A DNA stretch of 64,000 bases from Coriaria nepalensis (GCA_027186245.1 CP114487.1:7869001-7933000); one strand, 5' to 3'. Counted from the stretch's first letter, positions 12,651 through 25,791 are shown. The notes: generated by a model from the sequence alone, not told the origin. A program made the numbers and translations.

Positions 12651-13698
12651 ACTTTATTATAATTACCTAAATATAATTATTAATAATTTAAAAACTCACA
12701 TTAAATTATTAAAATTACCCAACAAAAACCCACATATGAGTCTTACTATAAAATCCATATATAAACTCTAAAAATATATTAATTTATAGATTTATATTTA
12801 TAAATTAACTTGAGAGTAATTGAGACTCATATTTTCTTATCTTTCATGTTCCATCTAATATTTTCGAGAAATAAAAAAAATTATGATTTATTTTTATTAT
12901 TCAATCTGCTTATTTATATATATATATATATATATATTATACAATTAAATTATATATTTATATATCAATAAAGATTCAAGTCTATACCTAAGAATTTAAC
13001 ATCTTAGAGACTCACGCAACCTACGAACTATAATTTGAATTGCACTTCACATGTGCGGTGGTAATATGGATAGCATCTCTGTTTATGACCATTATTCGTT
13101 TTGAACAAAGTTTGGCACACATGCCACAACTTTCTTCTCAAATTATGACAACAAACAAACGACACTTACGTCAGGTCAGAAAAAGACCATCGACCCATGA
13201 GCTTAGTATTTATGGGCCGTCGCTAATAAATCTTCGGACTGGCCCAATAAGAAGAAAACACCGCCATAAATTAATATGCATATATAGTATATAGATTATG
13301 CTATCATGTGTATGACAGCTGGTTGATAGAACATGTCTCCCAGACATTTAACAAATCGTATCAAAAATTTTAGATGTAAATTTTGTATCTCCCTGTTAAA
13401 TAAATATGTGGTTTAATTATATAACTCTTGATCCCAAGAGTTATATCTCATAAAAAACTTTATAACTTAAAAAGTCAGGCCGGATAGGATCGGGCTGGCC
13501 TGTATCACCTATCCTATCACCTACCCGGGCCTACCTGTATTGCCGTCTCTAATGCTTTGGTATGCAGCATTTTTTTTTTAAGGCCGAAAAGAAGAAAGAA
13601 ATATTTTATACATGATAAAGAAATGATAAAAGAAGCTTGAGTAGAGATTAATGATAGGGAGAAAGAAGGCTAAGCTTGTGTAGATGGTTATGCACGTG
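12651..13698. other. Intergenic, AT-rich, with a TA microsatellite
   Basis: Includes a (TA)n run near 12915-12937. Around 13480-13550 a GC-richer patch ends in ATTGCCGTCTCTA, which resembles the end of some hAT elements; no partner end was found. Short ORFs are not recognisable. Confidence 0.45.
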
Positions 13699-15707
13699 CT
13701 AAGAATGATCATCGAGCTTAGGCCTCTCAGGCTGGACCCAGCGACCTTCCCTGTTTCGGATCATACCCTTATTTTCAACTTGTCTCCAGAAGGGTGGGAC
13801 CAACAGATGGTCCTTCAGAAAATCACAGTCCTTGTTCACCAACGCTGGGTCCCTCCCACCGGCCAGCACAAATCTACGCCCTCTTCCATGGTATCTGCAT
13901 GCATGCATCCGTCAAACTCCGTTTTATCAAAAAATGTAAGAAGACAGACTGTCCCATCAACTTACGTGTTAAAATCATAAACTATCAACTTACGAAATAC
14001 ATACAATATCTTCGATCGAAAATTCAACTATTGTACTGACCGGACATTTATTATTATTTTAATGAAGATGCCGCCCCGCCCTTTAGATAGATCGCTGTTG
14101 AAAGTTGTAGATTAAATGTATTTATGAGTAGGATGGAGTACGATAGCTCCCATTTCAAACATATGCTAAGCTTCCATCCATAAGCTAATAATTAATCATA
14201 TTTATCTATATTTAATTGATTAATTAATTAGAACCCTTTGTTCGAAAGTTGACTAAATAGTACCCAGTTAGTGAAATTACCCATCAAGCAAATGCAAATG
14301 AGCTTCTAAATTATGTGCGCAACTGGGATCCTTTGTCGGCTTCAAGAAAGGTGAGTTGCTATGATCCAATTGGAGCTCCACTCCCACGTGCGAGTAACTC
14401 CACGGCAGCACTTCTGCCATCTTCATCATTGCCGGCGGCACGTGCTCGTTGAAAAACAATCCCGGCGATTTTGGAACCATGTCGTAAACATTCACCACCC
14501 TTAATACCTGTTAATTTAAACTTTTATTCAATAAAGAGTAAGAAACTCCAGCTTGGATCTACAAAATAAATACAAACTTCAGTTCATATATATATTTACT
14601 CGCCTTTACACCTATCGATTCAAGACGCTCTTTGAATCTGACGTTGCCGACTCTAGGACCGGCAAAAGAAAACACACAAACCGGAAACGCCCTTCCATCC
14701 GGCATGACGTTAACGCCCGTTTCCGCTATGTCATATGCACTCAAAATAGCCAAGGCAGCTCCAAGGCTATGCCCTGTAATCGTAATGCTTACTTCTTCAT
14801 CTTTATACGTATCTACTAACCGTTTCACTTCCCTCATAATCTGTTCCCTTGCAGAATACGTGGTATAACTACAACCCTCCTCTTTATCCGTATAAAGATC
14901 CAAAAACCCGGATTCAACCTTCACGCTCTTATCTGGGCAAGGAATAATCTTATCCCACGAAACAGGTTTTAAGAAATCCATCAAGTCCGATATCCATTCC
15001 AGCCTAGTCACGGTACCTCTCCATGCAATGGTGATGTCACGACGACCCAACCATTTCGACATTTCATCGTTCGAAACGGCGAAGTATCCGATCCAGTTAG
15101 CGTGTTTGCTCCAAACTTTGGGCCAACGTGATTGTTTAAAGAAATTAGGTAAGTTAATGTTTGAAGTCGCGTAGAGGTAACTTGTCACGTCGTAACCGCA
15201 GTTGGACATTCCTAAACTTTCCAATAATTTACGTTGACTGAAGCGGCAACTTCCGCAGTACTTGGAAAACGGATCGAAGTTAAAGGCATCGTAGCAAGCC
15301 TGGGCCATCTCTCCATAGCGGATCAGCTCGGACCGGAGGAGTGGGCTCATCGGGTCGAGTAGGCCGACCCAGTCGTCTTCGCCATGGGTTTCGTGCCAGA
15401 TGTCCGCGAGTGGTGGGGTGGTAGTTAAGTTGGTTAATTCATACTCTTCATCCTGGTCTGTAAGCTGTACGTCTGATTTATCGGGTTTTTCTAGATCGGT
15501 GATAGTACGGGAAGAGAAGGAAAGATCATCTCCAGTGTTGGTTTTGGATAGCACTTGGCATGGTGGGCGCTTTGATCTAGTAGTACTGAGTTTGTGGGGA
15601 AAGGAATGAAGTGGGAGATGGATTTGATCAGATTGGGAAACATTAACAGGGATCGGATGTGGTTTTGGAAGAGAAATTAGGGCTGCTTTGGAAAGGTTGG
15701 CCGCCAT
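13699..15707 (-). CDS. Plastid-type phospholipase A1 (PLA1-I gamma/DAD1-like lipase)
   Basis: Three exons (15707-14604, 14507-14281, 13894-13699) join in frame to 508 aa. Residues 1 to about 65 are Ser/Thr/Lys-rich with few acidic residues and look like a chloroplast transit peptide. The lipase class 3 domain follows: HGEDDWVGLLDPMSPLLRSE (about 108-127), DITIAWRGTVTRLEWISDL, and the nucleophile elbow GHSLGAALA with Ser314. The C-terminus has GGRDPALVNKDCDFLKDH and the WRQ...NKGMIRN block seen in PLA1-I gamma proteins. The family hydrolyses the sn-1 acyl chain of glycerolipids and can feed oxylipin synthesis. Intron 1 (14508-14603) must use a GC donor to keep frame; intron 2 is GT-AG. The exact member of the class is inferred. 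Confidence 0.93.
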
Positions 15708-16850
15708 TTTGGTGGTGGTGGTGGTCCTCCTTGTGGTTTGATCAAGGTGGTGGAAATGTAGTATATTTTTATATGCACATGATTACGTGCATGAGCTGGA
15801 AATGTTGAATACTTTATGAAGCACATTATTCATGTGGGCCTACGGGCTTGTTCCTCGTTAGTCTATGTACCCTCTCATGGGGCGGAGGTACATTCACATT
15901 GATGGCACGAATCCTTAATTAAAGATTTTATGCTATTTTGGTTTCAATTTAATACTGTTAATTAGGTGTGGTTAAATAATATTTTAAGGTTAAGACTAGT
16001 CAAATGATGTTTGGGTGAGTGCCTGAAAGGAAGGCTGATGTGATGATGATGATCAGCTATGATGTTTGTATCCTTCTGAATATAGGTCTAGGTAAGATTG
16101 CATGGGTATGGATCAAAGCAGAGTTCAACGGTTTATACGTCATTAATCTGGCTTCATCTTTTAACTTTAAGACTCACTTGAGACCTAAACTAGATTTGAG
16201 CTCATTTCGTCTACTCAATAAAGTCCAATTGAAGGGTTTTTGCGAGGCTCCGTGGCACAACCTTTGCATTTTTATAATTTCTTCTAATAGTTATGTTAAA
16301 ATTAAAGAAAAACAAGCACTATGTTAGCAAGCTAATATCACATTTGGTTTGATTCCTTATGAAAATAATAATAATAATAATCAGAATAAGATATATATAT
16401 ATTTTTTATCTGTATGGTTAGTTATCGTTGAGTAATAATGAAAATAATAATTTTTAAATATTTATTTAAAGAATAAGTTTAAAATTTACTCAAATATTAT
16501 AAATGAAAATTATAAATTATAAAAAAATAATTATTATATACTTTAATTTTCCTTAAAAATGCCTATTTTTGTAAGAATGGAAATCTTATAAACTAGTTTG
16601 ATCATTTCAACTAGTTGGATTTTTTTTTTAGTACACGATAGAATGATCACACATTTTCAAATAGTATGGTATGTTTGGCCACAAATTCCCAAAATAATTT
16701 TTTTTTTTTTTACAAAATATAAAATGTATTTCTAAAAAGTGGAGAGCGTTTGGAAAAATAGATAAAACATATTTTATTATCAGAATATATGTTAAGTGTT
16801 TGGATTCACCCTCCCTCTCCCTCCTCTTTCTATTTATTTGCAATATCTAG
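15708..16850. other. Upstream region of the PLA1 gene
   Basis: GGT-repeat leader directly at the start (about 15710-15725), then AT-rich DNA with an (AAT)n run near 16360-16380. The short ORF at 16019-16327 is not recognisable. No mobile element was identified apart from the adjacent hAT element. Confidence 0.45.
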
Positions 16851-16858
16851 GTTACAAA
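16851..16858. repeat. Left 8-bp target-site duplication of the hAT element
   Basis: The sequence GTTACAAA stands directly before the left terminal repeat and recurs exactly at 17853-17860 directly after the right one. Confidence 0.85.
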
Positions 16859-17852
16859 TAGGGGTTGGGGTTTACCCTGATGGGACCGGAATTAGGTGAT
16901 CCCGATTGGGTGCCGGTAATACCGGTATCAGGACTTTATTTATACTAGTATTGAATTTCCGATAATTTAAATAAATAATAAAAAAAACCATCAAACAGCC
17001 CATCAAACCTATAAATTAACAATAAAAATTAAAATCATTAAAATTTATTCAAGTATTCAATAGAAGTCCATATAAACATATTAATCAAGTTCGAGTTTCC
17101 AACAAAAATCCATAAAATTCAAATCCATTCAACAAAATTCCATAACATGTTAAATTCATGCAGAATTTGAGTTCTTCAAAAGTCCATGTAGATCATCCGT
17201 AAATGTGGGTAGAAATGAGACATTTTTTTACCAAAGTAAGATAAGGTATTCCCACTTGGCGACCACTTCACACCAAATGCCCAAGAGAACGAGAGATCAA
17301 GCTGAATGGATGAAGATACAAAAAAGATATGAGAGCAAGTGAAAGATTTGTACAAGGGCCAAAAAGAGAGAGAGATTGATGTGATGAGGTGAGCAGGGGG
17401 AGATTTGGGTTTTTAGACAACGAGAACATTCGAGAGAGATATATAGAGAGAGACATACTAACCTCTGCTACATCTCCAATGGGAGCTTGAGTTTCCATGA
17501 CGGTTGGAAATGGTTGGCCGTAGTAAGTGTCATCGTCGCCGTCGAGGTGAGATGATGTCTGAGTGACGAGCGCCTAGCGGAGAGTGCGAGAGACTGAGAG
17601 TGAGAGGGAGGGAAGTAGTATCTCTAAAAGATAAACCGGTAAAGTCATTAAACTCTAAATTTTTAGTTTTTTCATTTTGTTGTTATAATTCATCTAGGGC
17701 CGGAACTATAATCGGAATACAATTTCATCCTAATTCCGATCTTGAATATTATTACCAATATCAGTACCGGTTCGAGTAATAATATTACATTCTCAATTTA
17801 GAAGGGACTAGAATCGAGAATCCGATGAGACCGGGAGAAAACCCCAACCCTA
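16859..17852. mobile_element. Non-autonomous hAT-type DNA transposon
   Basis: The 994-bp element has inverted ends: TAGGGGTTGGGGTTTACCC on the left and, read on the other strand, TAGGGTTGGGGTTTTCTCCC on the right. It is flanked by a perfect 8-bp duplication, the size typical of the hAT superfamily. Subterminal CCGGT-type motifs recur near both ends (16890-16930 and 17770-17835). No transposase is encoded. The longest internal ORF (17498-17268, minus) resembles nothing known, so the element depends on an enzyme made elsewhere. The inner 17270-17620 part is purine-rich and may be captured host sequence; that last point is inference. Confidence 0.85.
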
Positions 17853-17860
17853 GTTACAAA
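17853..17860. repeat. Right 8-bp target-site duplication of the hAT element
   Basis: GTTACAAA, identical to 16851-16858. Confidence 0.85.
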
Positions 17861-18780
17861 CTTACTCGTTGACATTCCATTTTCTGAAATCTGCTGTTCA
17901 ACCCTCTTGCCTTTGAGATATCTGTATTTTTCAAGAAGTTTGAGGAGATACTTATGGCCCCATGGTCATATTATATACCCAAATTATTTATAGCTTCTTT
18001 CTTCCCTTCCACTTCACTTTAGCAAATAGTACTTTCCTTCCCGGCCTGTCACTTCCCTTCTGAGATTCCTCAATTCGCTTAACCCTCATTTCATCGATCG
18101 TTAGGGTTACGCTAGGTGATAAGGCATTTAAGATGCCGTGAAAGAGTAGGTCGAGAACAAGATGGATGCGGGTCCGATGAGCATTGAGATTTCCTTGAGA
18201 GTTTTCGGCGAGGAGTGGATTCAAGTCGGTGATAATGGGTATGAAATTTCAACAGGGCCAAACACACCGGTTTTCAGAAAACCGTTTTTTTGTGATTAGA
18301 TTGGGGCTCTGACAAGATATCGAGATTTGAAAAGTAAAATGTGAATTTTATATTTTTAAATGCAAAATTCAAGACTCTTAGATTTATCATTTTAAAATAG
18401 TAATTTAGAATTATATATATTTGAATTTATTGTAGAGTATACAAACGATTAATGCTGAATTGCTAAGTGTTAATTCTAATTAACCTTACTTTATAAAAAA
18501 AATACAAAATTATTTTATTTGTCTTAAATTATTAATTCAAATATATATATATATATTTATTTATTTACTTTATTCTCCATATATATACATAAAGAAGAAT
18601 TGAGAGTCTTAAATTATTTTTCAGAACTGGTAACCTCTCTAACGACTTGACAGTTCAAATCTCCCGCTTTGAAACCGCAGTTTAAAGCGGACATGTTAAG
18701 GGTAATTTCGTCTTTTCATCAGTCAAACGGCACGCTCCTCCTCCTATATTTTTTATTATTACAAACTCCCTTCAAAATGA
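17861..18780. other. Upstream region of the FBL17-like gene
   Basis: Contains a 78-codon minus-strand ORF (18224-17988) with no recognisable family, then AT-rich DNA with a short (TA)n near 18542-18556. The proximal promoter continues in the next entry. Confidence 0.4.
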
Positions 18781-18782
18781 AG

Positions 18783-18790
18783 GCGCGAAA
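18783..18790 (-). promoter_or_regulatory. E2F-type binding site in the FBL17-like promoter
   Basis: GCGCGAAA on the plus strand is TTTCGCGC on the minus strand, an exact match to the plant E2F consensus TTTSSCGC. It lies about 195 bases before the ATG. A second GC-rich site, TCCCGCGCC (18803-18811), is a weaker match. Arabidopsis FBL17 is known to be under RBR/E2F control at G1/S, which fits. Binding here is inference. Confidence 0.6.
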
Positions 18791-18985
18791 TCCTTACTCA
18801 TCTCCCGCGCCTTTCTAAACCTTCTCTTTCTCTTACCAATTACCATTATTTCTACACTCTAAAACCTCCTCACTCCGAATCAACCGCTCTCTCTCTCCGT
18901 GTCTTCTACACTAATAAGTTTCATATTCAGATTCTATCTTTCAATCTCTATCTGGATCTGTCTTCCAGTCGGATACTATCTGAAA

Positions 18986-21900
18986 ATGCAACGCTACCAT
19001 CAACCGCACCTCCCAGCTGGAGCTGGCGGAGGCGTCGTCGGTTCTCCGATTTCAGATGCGGACTTTAACCGTGGCAAGAGACGTGGAAACTATAACTGTA
19101 GACGCTGTGGCCTCCCAAAGAAAGGCCACTCCTGCAATGTCCCCGTGACCGCCACCTCCAAACCGGCAGAAACTTCTACCACCGACCGACCTTCATCGCC
19201 ACGTCTTCCCTACTCTCAGCTTCGCCGAGCTCTGTCATTTGATGAATTCGATGACGTTCGTTCCGGTTTTCACTCGATTCGTGATGAGGACAATGGTTTT
19301 GGAGGTTCACTGGAGGATCCTGATCTGGATCCGTGTTCCAGTGGTTTTCCTTTAAGCTGCCTATGGGAAGCTTTAAAGAGATTGCCGCCGACGGAGCTAT
19401 TGTCTGCGGCTAGGGTTTGTAAAGGTTGGAGAGAGACGACGAAGAGGTTGTGGAGGGCGGCGGAGGTGTTAAAGCTTAGGGTTCCACCGGGAGCTCAGGT
19501 TGGATTTGTGGGATCTGTATTGCAGAAATGCCCGGCGCTTGTGAGCCTCTCAGTTAAAATGGAAAGGTTCGGGCTTTTATTCAGACCCTGTCAGATCTAG
19601 GCCTTCGTGGATCGATCCGTCTGGCACTCAAATTTACTATGAACTTTAAAAATTACAACAAATTATGAAATGATCCTGATCTGAAATAATCATACTGATT
19701 TTGAAGTTATTGGATGTAAAATACTGTTCGATCTGTAAGGATCGAACAGTATTCATAAGCTTGACCTGTAAGCATTTCTGAACTGACATTCCAAAGTATA
19801 AAATATAAGCGTATGAGTTCTAAATCAGTAAAGCCTATTTGAGGACAGCACAGTGAGTTCCCCGTTTCTATTTTGACTTTTCACCCCCTACAAATTAAGA
19901 AGAAAAGTCCTACCTTTTCATCCTAATTCCGAAAAATGTATTTATAAGATTAAGCGGTCAAATTGGTTTCATTGATCTGTTGATCCCTGCATTTTCATAA
20001 GGAAATATAATTTTAAGGAGGTTTAGTGTTTTATGTTGTTCTAGCTATTAATTTTAGTTGATTTCTGTTATTTCAGTGATGTGGATGCAACGATGCTGGC
20101 CTGCATTGCATTCTCTTGCCCTAATTTAGAATCACTGGAGATATCTACATCTGATTCATCCATAAATCGGATCACAGGGTATTTGTTTTATATTTTTATT
20201 TATTTTTTGTTGAGCCTCTCATTCTTTTTCAGTAGTGTATTTTTTTTTGTAATCATGTTGCATATCTGCGTTAAAGCTGAAGCTTAACACAGATTTAGAA
20301 ACTTACGATATAGTGACAAAAAATGTGAATCCACATCAACTCATTTGTTAATCAATCAACATACATCATCTGATAACATTTCTTAAGAAGTGGAATTAGT
20401 TCCATTATACTTAAGTCTGCCAATCCCCTTAGTTTTCTTAGTGCCATAGTGTCACTTTGTTTAAGAGAGTGTAAGTTGTAGTTTATGATACTGCAGGTTC
20501 CTGCTATAGCCGCAGGGATGTCCTGAGATTACAACTAAACTTCCTATATTGTTTTTTAATTATCTTCTTTGTCGTTGTTGGTTGCTCTTTCATGTTTGGT
20601 CAGTACTTATTTTGGGTTGGTTAGTTGGTGAGAACCTTGATTAAATGGTTCTGATGTATCATGTATGATTTTTCTCATGCCAGCAATGAATTGGGTCGTT
20701 TTGTTGCTGATAAACGGTGTCTTAAAAGCATTAAGATGGAAGGATGTTCTAATCTAGGGGGGTTTAATCTCTGTTCATCCAGTCTCTGCACGCTTTGGCT
20801 TTCAGATCTCTTTTCCCTTTCCAAGATGGTGATTTTTTCTCATTGATTTTTGTTTGTCGGTTATGATACTTTTGTAAACTACATTTTGTGCTGATTTACT
20901 TATCCTTTAATAGGTATTTAGCTGCCCTAATTTGAAGGAGATCTCACTAGACTTTTCACGCCAAGAAAATGATAGTACCGATCTTATTGCCATGGTTGAT
21001 GGTTTGGGAAGGGGCTGTCAGAGGTTACAAAACATACACATTGCATCGACTCGACTTTCTCATCCTGTTGTACTTGCGCTTTCAGCAGCACAATTAAGGT
21101 TTGCCCGTGTGCTGGATCACAATATTTTTCTTTTTCTTATATTCATGACCAGGTGTATTAGGTCTAATATTTGTCAATAGATTGTATTAAGAAACTATGA
21201 TGAAATAGTATCTGGATGCTTTTGCCAAGACAGTGACTAGAAGATTGGGAGTTTATTTAATAATACAGGTAAAATAATACTTATCAGGATTCCTTAATTA
21301 TTATCTGCGTCTTCAGGGGATTACGGATGCTTTCACTTGTTCTTGGAGCCGAAATCACTGATGCTTCTGTTGCTTCCATTGCTTCAAGTTACCCAAAGTT
21401 AGAATTGCTTGACCTCAGTGGGTATGTAATGCAATTTAAAATAGCATTTCAGTTTTATGAGATATGATACTGCTTTTGTTCTGAACTAGAATATCCAGTG
21501 CATAGTTCAATGCTTGATGAATGGAGTTACTTTTACTATGTTTTGAGAAAGCACTACCCTAAGGGTCTTTGCTTGAGAAGCTTAAACAATGAAAATTGGA
21601 TTTATATCGAAATACCTGGAAATTTATGATCCCAAGGTGGGATATTTTAAACTCTTCCTTGCCAGGTTTAGAGGCAAGGAAAATTTCGAAACAAGGTCGT
21701 AATATATTTTTGCTCACTCTTATAGAAATACATTTCCAAATTCGTTAAGATGCCTAAAAAAATAGATCTCCTTGAATACTGAGGTCTACACTTTTCTTAA
21801 CGATGCTGCACTTTGACTTCAGGTCTAGCATTAGTGACAATGGCATCGGAATGATCTGTAATGTATTCCCAGGCTCTATATCTAGACTCCTCCTTGCCCT

Positions 21901-23485
21901 CTGTCCTAACATCAGTTCAAGTAATTTCGTGATCTGAACTCCAGATATTTGTGCTGCTAGATTTTAACTTTCTATCGCCTGAAATTTTATGCACAGCTCA
22001 TTCAACTCTTATTTGCAATTTTCAGGTGGCATACAATTTGCCACAGCTCAATTGCCGCATCTTGAACTCATGGATTGTGGCATGACCATATGTGATCCGA
22101 ACTCACAAAATCTAATGTCGAGTGAGAGTAGTGATTATGAATTACAGAGAGCTCGCAGTTCTAAGCTTCATCTTATTTATCAGAAGTTGATTATTAAACA
22201 CAGTCAGTTGAAGAAGCTCAGTTTATGGGGTTGTTCTGGCTTAGATGTGAGGCTCTTTAGTTTAATATCTTGATTGTATCATATTTTATTCCTTTCTGGG
22301 GCTCTTAGTTGGGGATTTTAAATGCAGGCACTACATCTAAATTGTCCGCAACTCAGTGATCTGAACCTCAACTCATGTCAAAATTTGCATCCTGGTACTT
22401 TTTCTCCATCTCCGGAAATGTAGTATTTTTTATTTTTATTTTGATGTTTTACCAAAAAATATTGTTATATACTTATTTACTTATGGCTCATCTTATCAGA
22501 GAGATTATTACTTCAGTGCCCCAGTTTAGATAGCGTACATGCATCGGGTTGTAAAGATTTATTGGTTAGAGCCATCGAGAGTCAGGTAAGGGGATTAGTT
22601 CTTCAGATCTCTATTTTTATATCAAGTGCTTATGGTGTTGAAATCAACGAAGTGTGAGGAATCCATTTCATATTATTCTGGACTCAGCATCGGAAGAAGA
22701 GGATCCTTAGTGAGATGATAAATGAACCTTCCGCAACTCAAATTATAAAATATAATGCTGACACTTATATTTCTTGTCATCTACAAGAAAATATATCAGT
22801 ATTTTTTCTCTTATGCTTTGCATTTATTCCCCGTCATCTACAGGTCAGTAGTACTTATGCTCAGCCTGAAGAGCTATTCTTTTCTAAACGTTTATCCGAT
22901 GGTTCGAAGCGGGTTAATGCCCCGCAGTTTCTCCATGCTCAGGTAACCCACAAAAAGAACACAACTAACTTTCTGATATTCTATACAGCAGACACTTGCT
23001 AATCTAAGTATCGAACATTCTAAACCAAGTATTATCAGCAAAGGAAATTTTTTCATAACACATGCTCTCTGAGCTGTTGTCCTATCTTGGACCAAAAGAT
23101 CCTTAGAATCTTTTGGTGGTTAAAAATGATTACAGAGATTACAACTGTGTTTGGCTGTTCTTAATGTGACTGGTTATTAACCTCAAGCACGTGGGTTGAA
23201 AACTGCACATTGTTAAAACAAAAGTCTCACGCATGGTCTGCGTCTATTTTCATAATTTAATGGCAACTACCTGTTTGATCCCACAGTTGCTGTCAAGTTG
23301 TGGAGTCAATTTCTGTCATAAATTTTGGTCATTTTAATTAATGAATTGATCTGCTCAGACAAGCATACATGAACAAACCCAAGCATTGAGAATTTTTTCT
23401 TTACTTTGTGTTCGTGCAGCCATACGATCATCAGGACAAGAAGAGAAAGGTACGGAGGAGGAACTGTAATGTGCTTGTATACTGA
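18986..23485 (+). CDS. FBL17: F-box/LRR protein, FBL17-like (SCF substrate receptor)
   Basis: Eleven exons (18986-19566, 20077-20178, 20684-20828, 20914-21098, 21317-21421, 21823-21920, 22026-22246, 22328-22394, 22500-22585, 22844-22942, 23420-23485) join in frame to 584 aa, close to Arabidopsis FBL17. Residues 38-50 form a Cys/His motif, CRRCGLPKKGHSC. The F-box lies at about 121-165 (PLSCLWEALKRLPPTELLSA). Leucine-rich repeats follow, with LKSIKMEGCSNLGGFNL, LDLSGSSISDNGIGMIC and KKLSLWGCSGLD. The C-terminus has a basic run, KKRKVRRR, like a nuclear signal. In Arabidopsis FBL17 in an SCF E3 ligase removes KRP CDK inhibitors, licensing S phase and the second pollen mitosis. All introns are GT-AG. 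An in-frame GTG 87 bases upstream is not needed. Orthology is by motif recognition. Confidence 0.93.
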
Positions 23486-25760
23486 AATCCATAAACCCCC
23501 CCCCGGGTTTCGTTCTTAAGAAAACATTACCGTCCTTTGGGGTTTATGTTAACTTGTTCCGAAGTAGGTTAGGGGTCATGTGAATTTGTACCATCTTGCC
23601 TTCATTCCAATCGCCCCCCATGTCGACACATTCCAACTAAGTATCGAACTTTGTGCTTATTAGGTTCAATTTTTCAAATAAAAGCGCAAAGTTTACCTTA
23701 CTTACAATTTCTGATGGTCATTTCTGTTGTCTTGTATTGATGAGCGTGTGGGATAATCTCTAGGCCATATTTTCCAACTTAGTGGAAATCTTCATAAAGC
23801 GAAAGATGGCTGAGAATGATGGATAGGGAGTAGTTGAGAAGAATCATAGGATATATCTCATCCAAAGAAAAGACAACATGATCTAATCTTGTTTAGGGAT
23901 TGTAAACATCTTGAATGATAGGTTTTATCCCGAGTGTTTTAAGTAATTATCAATCTCTGTCGAAAAAAATAACAATCTCATTTAAAAAATTATTATATAT
24001 TTTGATTTAAATTAGATTTAATTCCCTTAAATTATCTTTTTATTTGAAAATTTTATTTAAATTTTCATGCTTCACAAAGATACTTTTTTGAATTATGCAA
24101 AAATTAAACTTTATTTCTTCATATATTATTTAAATTCTTTTTTTAGCCATGATAATTATTATTTATATTTATATTTTAAGCTCTAAATTTTATTTTTATT
24201 TTTATACTTAATTTGTTATTTTAAATTATTTTTTCAAATTTCTCTATTATTTTTTTTATAATTATGATCAAAAATAAATTTTTAAACTTATTTTATACTC
24301 AAATTTTTATATTTATATTTTTGATATTAATTTTAATTATTTTATCTCTTAATCGGATTTCAGTCGAATCAATTAAAGACCGAATATGTCAAAGGTCGGA
24401 AAGCTGAGCACGTCGAAAACTCATAAGGTTGAGCATACTGTTGACGGGGCAAACTAACATGTGTTATGTGTTGTGTGGTCAGCATTGTGTGAGAGCTAGC
24501 TAGCTAGACAGAAACCATTCGAGGTGTAAGCCACGTCAACATTACGTGTCGTGGAAGAGGTTTAATTGTTATCCTATCTCCTCCTACGTAGTTCCAACAA
24601 ACATGTTGGACATGAATCAGAAAGACTCGAAACACTACAAGTATCTCTAATGGGAATGTCCTCCAAAGCACTACCGACAAAACAAACACATCATGACAAG
24701 TTGACAACAGTAAGAGAAATTTCTTTCCACCGTTTTATTTAATTTTAATTTTATTATTATTAATTTTATTTATTTATGAATATTAGTATTTAATTTAATA
24801 CAACATAGAACGAACCGGCAGGATAAAAAAAGTCGGCACGCATCAAAATTCCTTGTAGACACTTCTTTTAGGTCCAACAATTTTATCCACTCCAACTTAT
24901 GTGGATAAGGTTGACTTCAACTTCTTTTCCACCGTCAAAAAAATGGAATTAAATTATTAGAAAAAAATCATGTCTCCTTACATTAACGCATGATTCATAT
25001 CATGCGCGTGTACGTAACTCTCTTTCTCTGTCTCTTTTCTTTTCCTAGAAAAAAAAAAAAAAATTTCAAAATCATTCACAGATTATATCCATTCAAAATC
25101 CAGACCACTTTTGTCAGTTGAGATTCGAGAAATTAAAGACCAGACATTACACGCGTGTCATCCCATTTTACTCGCAGCTCGATCTTAATTTTTGTTTTTA
25201 TTATTTTTTATGAAAATAAAAATTTTATTTCTAATCTAAAAAAAATCCTAAAATTATGGAATCGAAATCGGAAACGTTCATTCTGGAATAATCCGAAGGG
25301 AAATTGAATCGGGACTTTTCATAAAAGCGTTACATTCACTGTATCTTGCCCGGTGGAGGGGGAAGTGACGTGACAACTACCAACCACTATACTCACAGTT
25401 TTGATATCTAATCCAACTTATATCCACCTCAACTAACTATATATATTTTAATATATTAATTATAGCATATGAAAGTATTTATCAAGATGACAAATTGGAT
25501 AGTACTAAAACAACCATTAGTGCCATGTAAATAAATTTTTACTGGGTTTATATGGTAATATTAATAATATATCCTAATTACGAACGTTTTACCTTATATA
25601 TAATAAGTCTAATTACTATTATTACTATTATTACTGTATCCGGATACAACTCGTCAAATTACAAGATGTAACACTTTTTCATCAAATTTTTTTTTTAATG
25701 ATTACATTATTATATGATCTTTGCTTAAATGTCGGATCAATGTGAACTTTGGGTTTGTGG

Positions 25761-25791
<31 letters not shown>

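Noticed and set aside
17988..18224. 78-codon minus-strand ORF before the FBL17-like gene
   Set aside because: Open but unlike any known family, without splice or start context. Kept only as an unexplained ORF.
18640..18700. B-box-like GTTCAAATC, possible tRNA gene
   Set aside because: No matching A box at the right spacing and no cloverleaf could be drawn.
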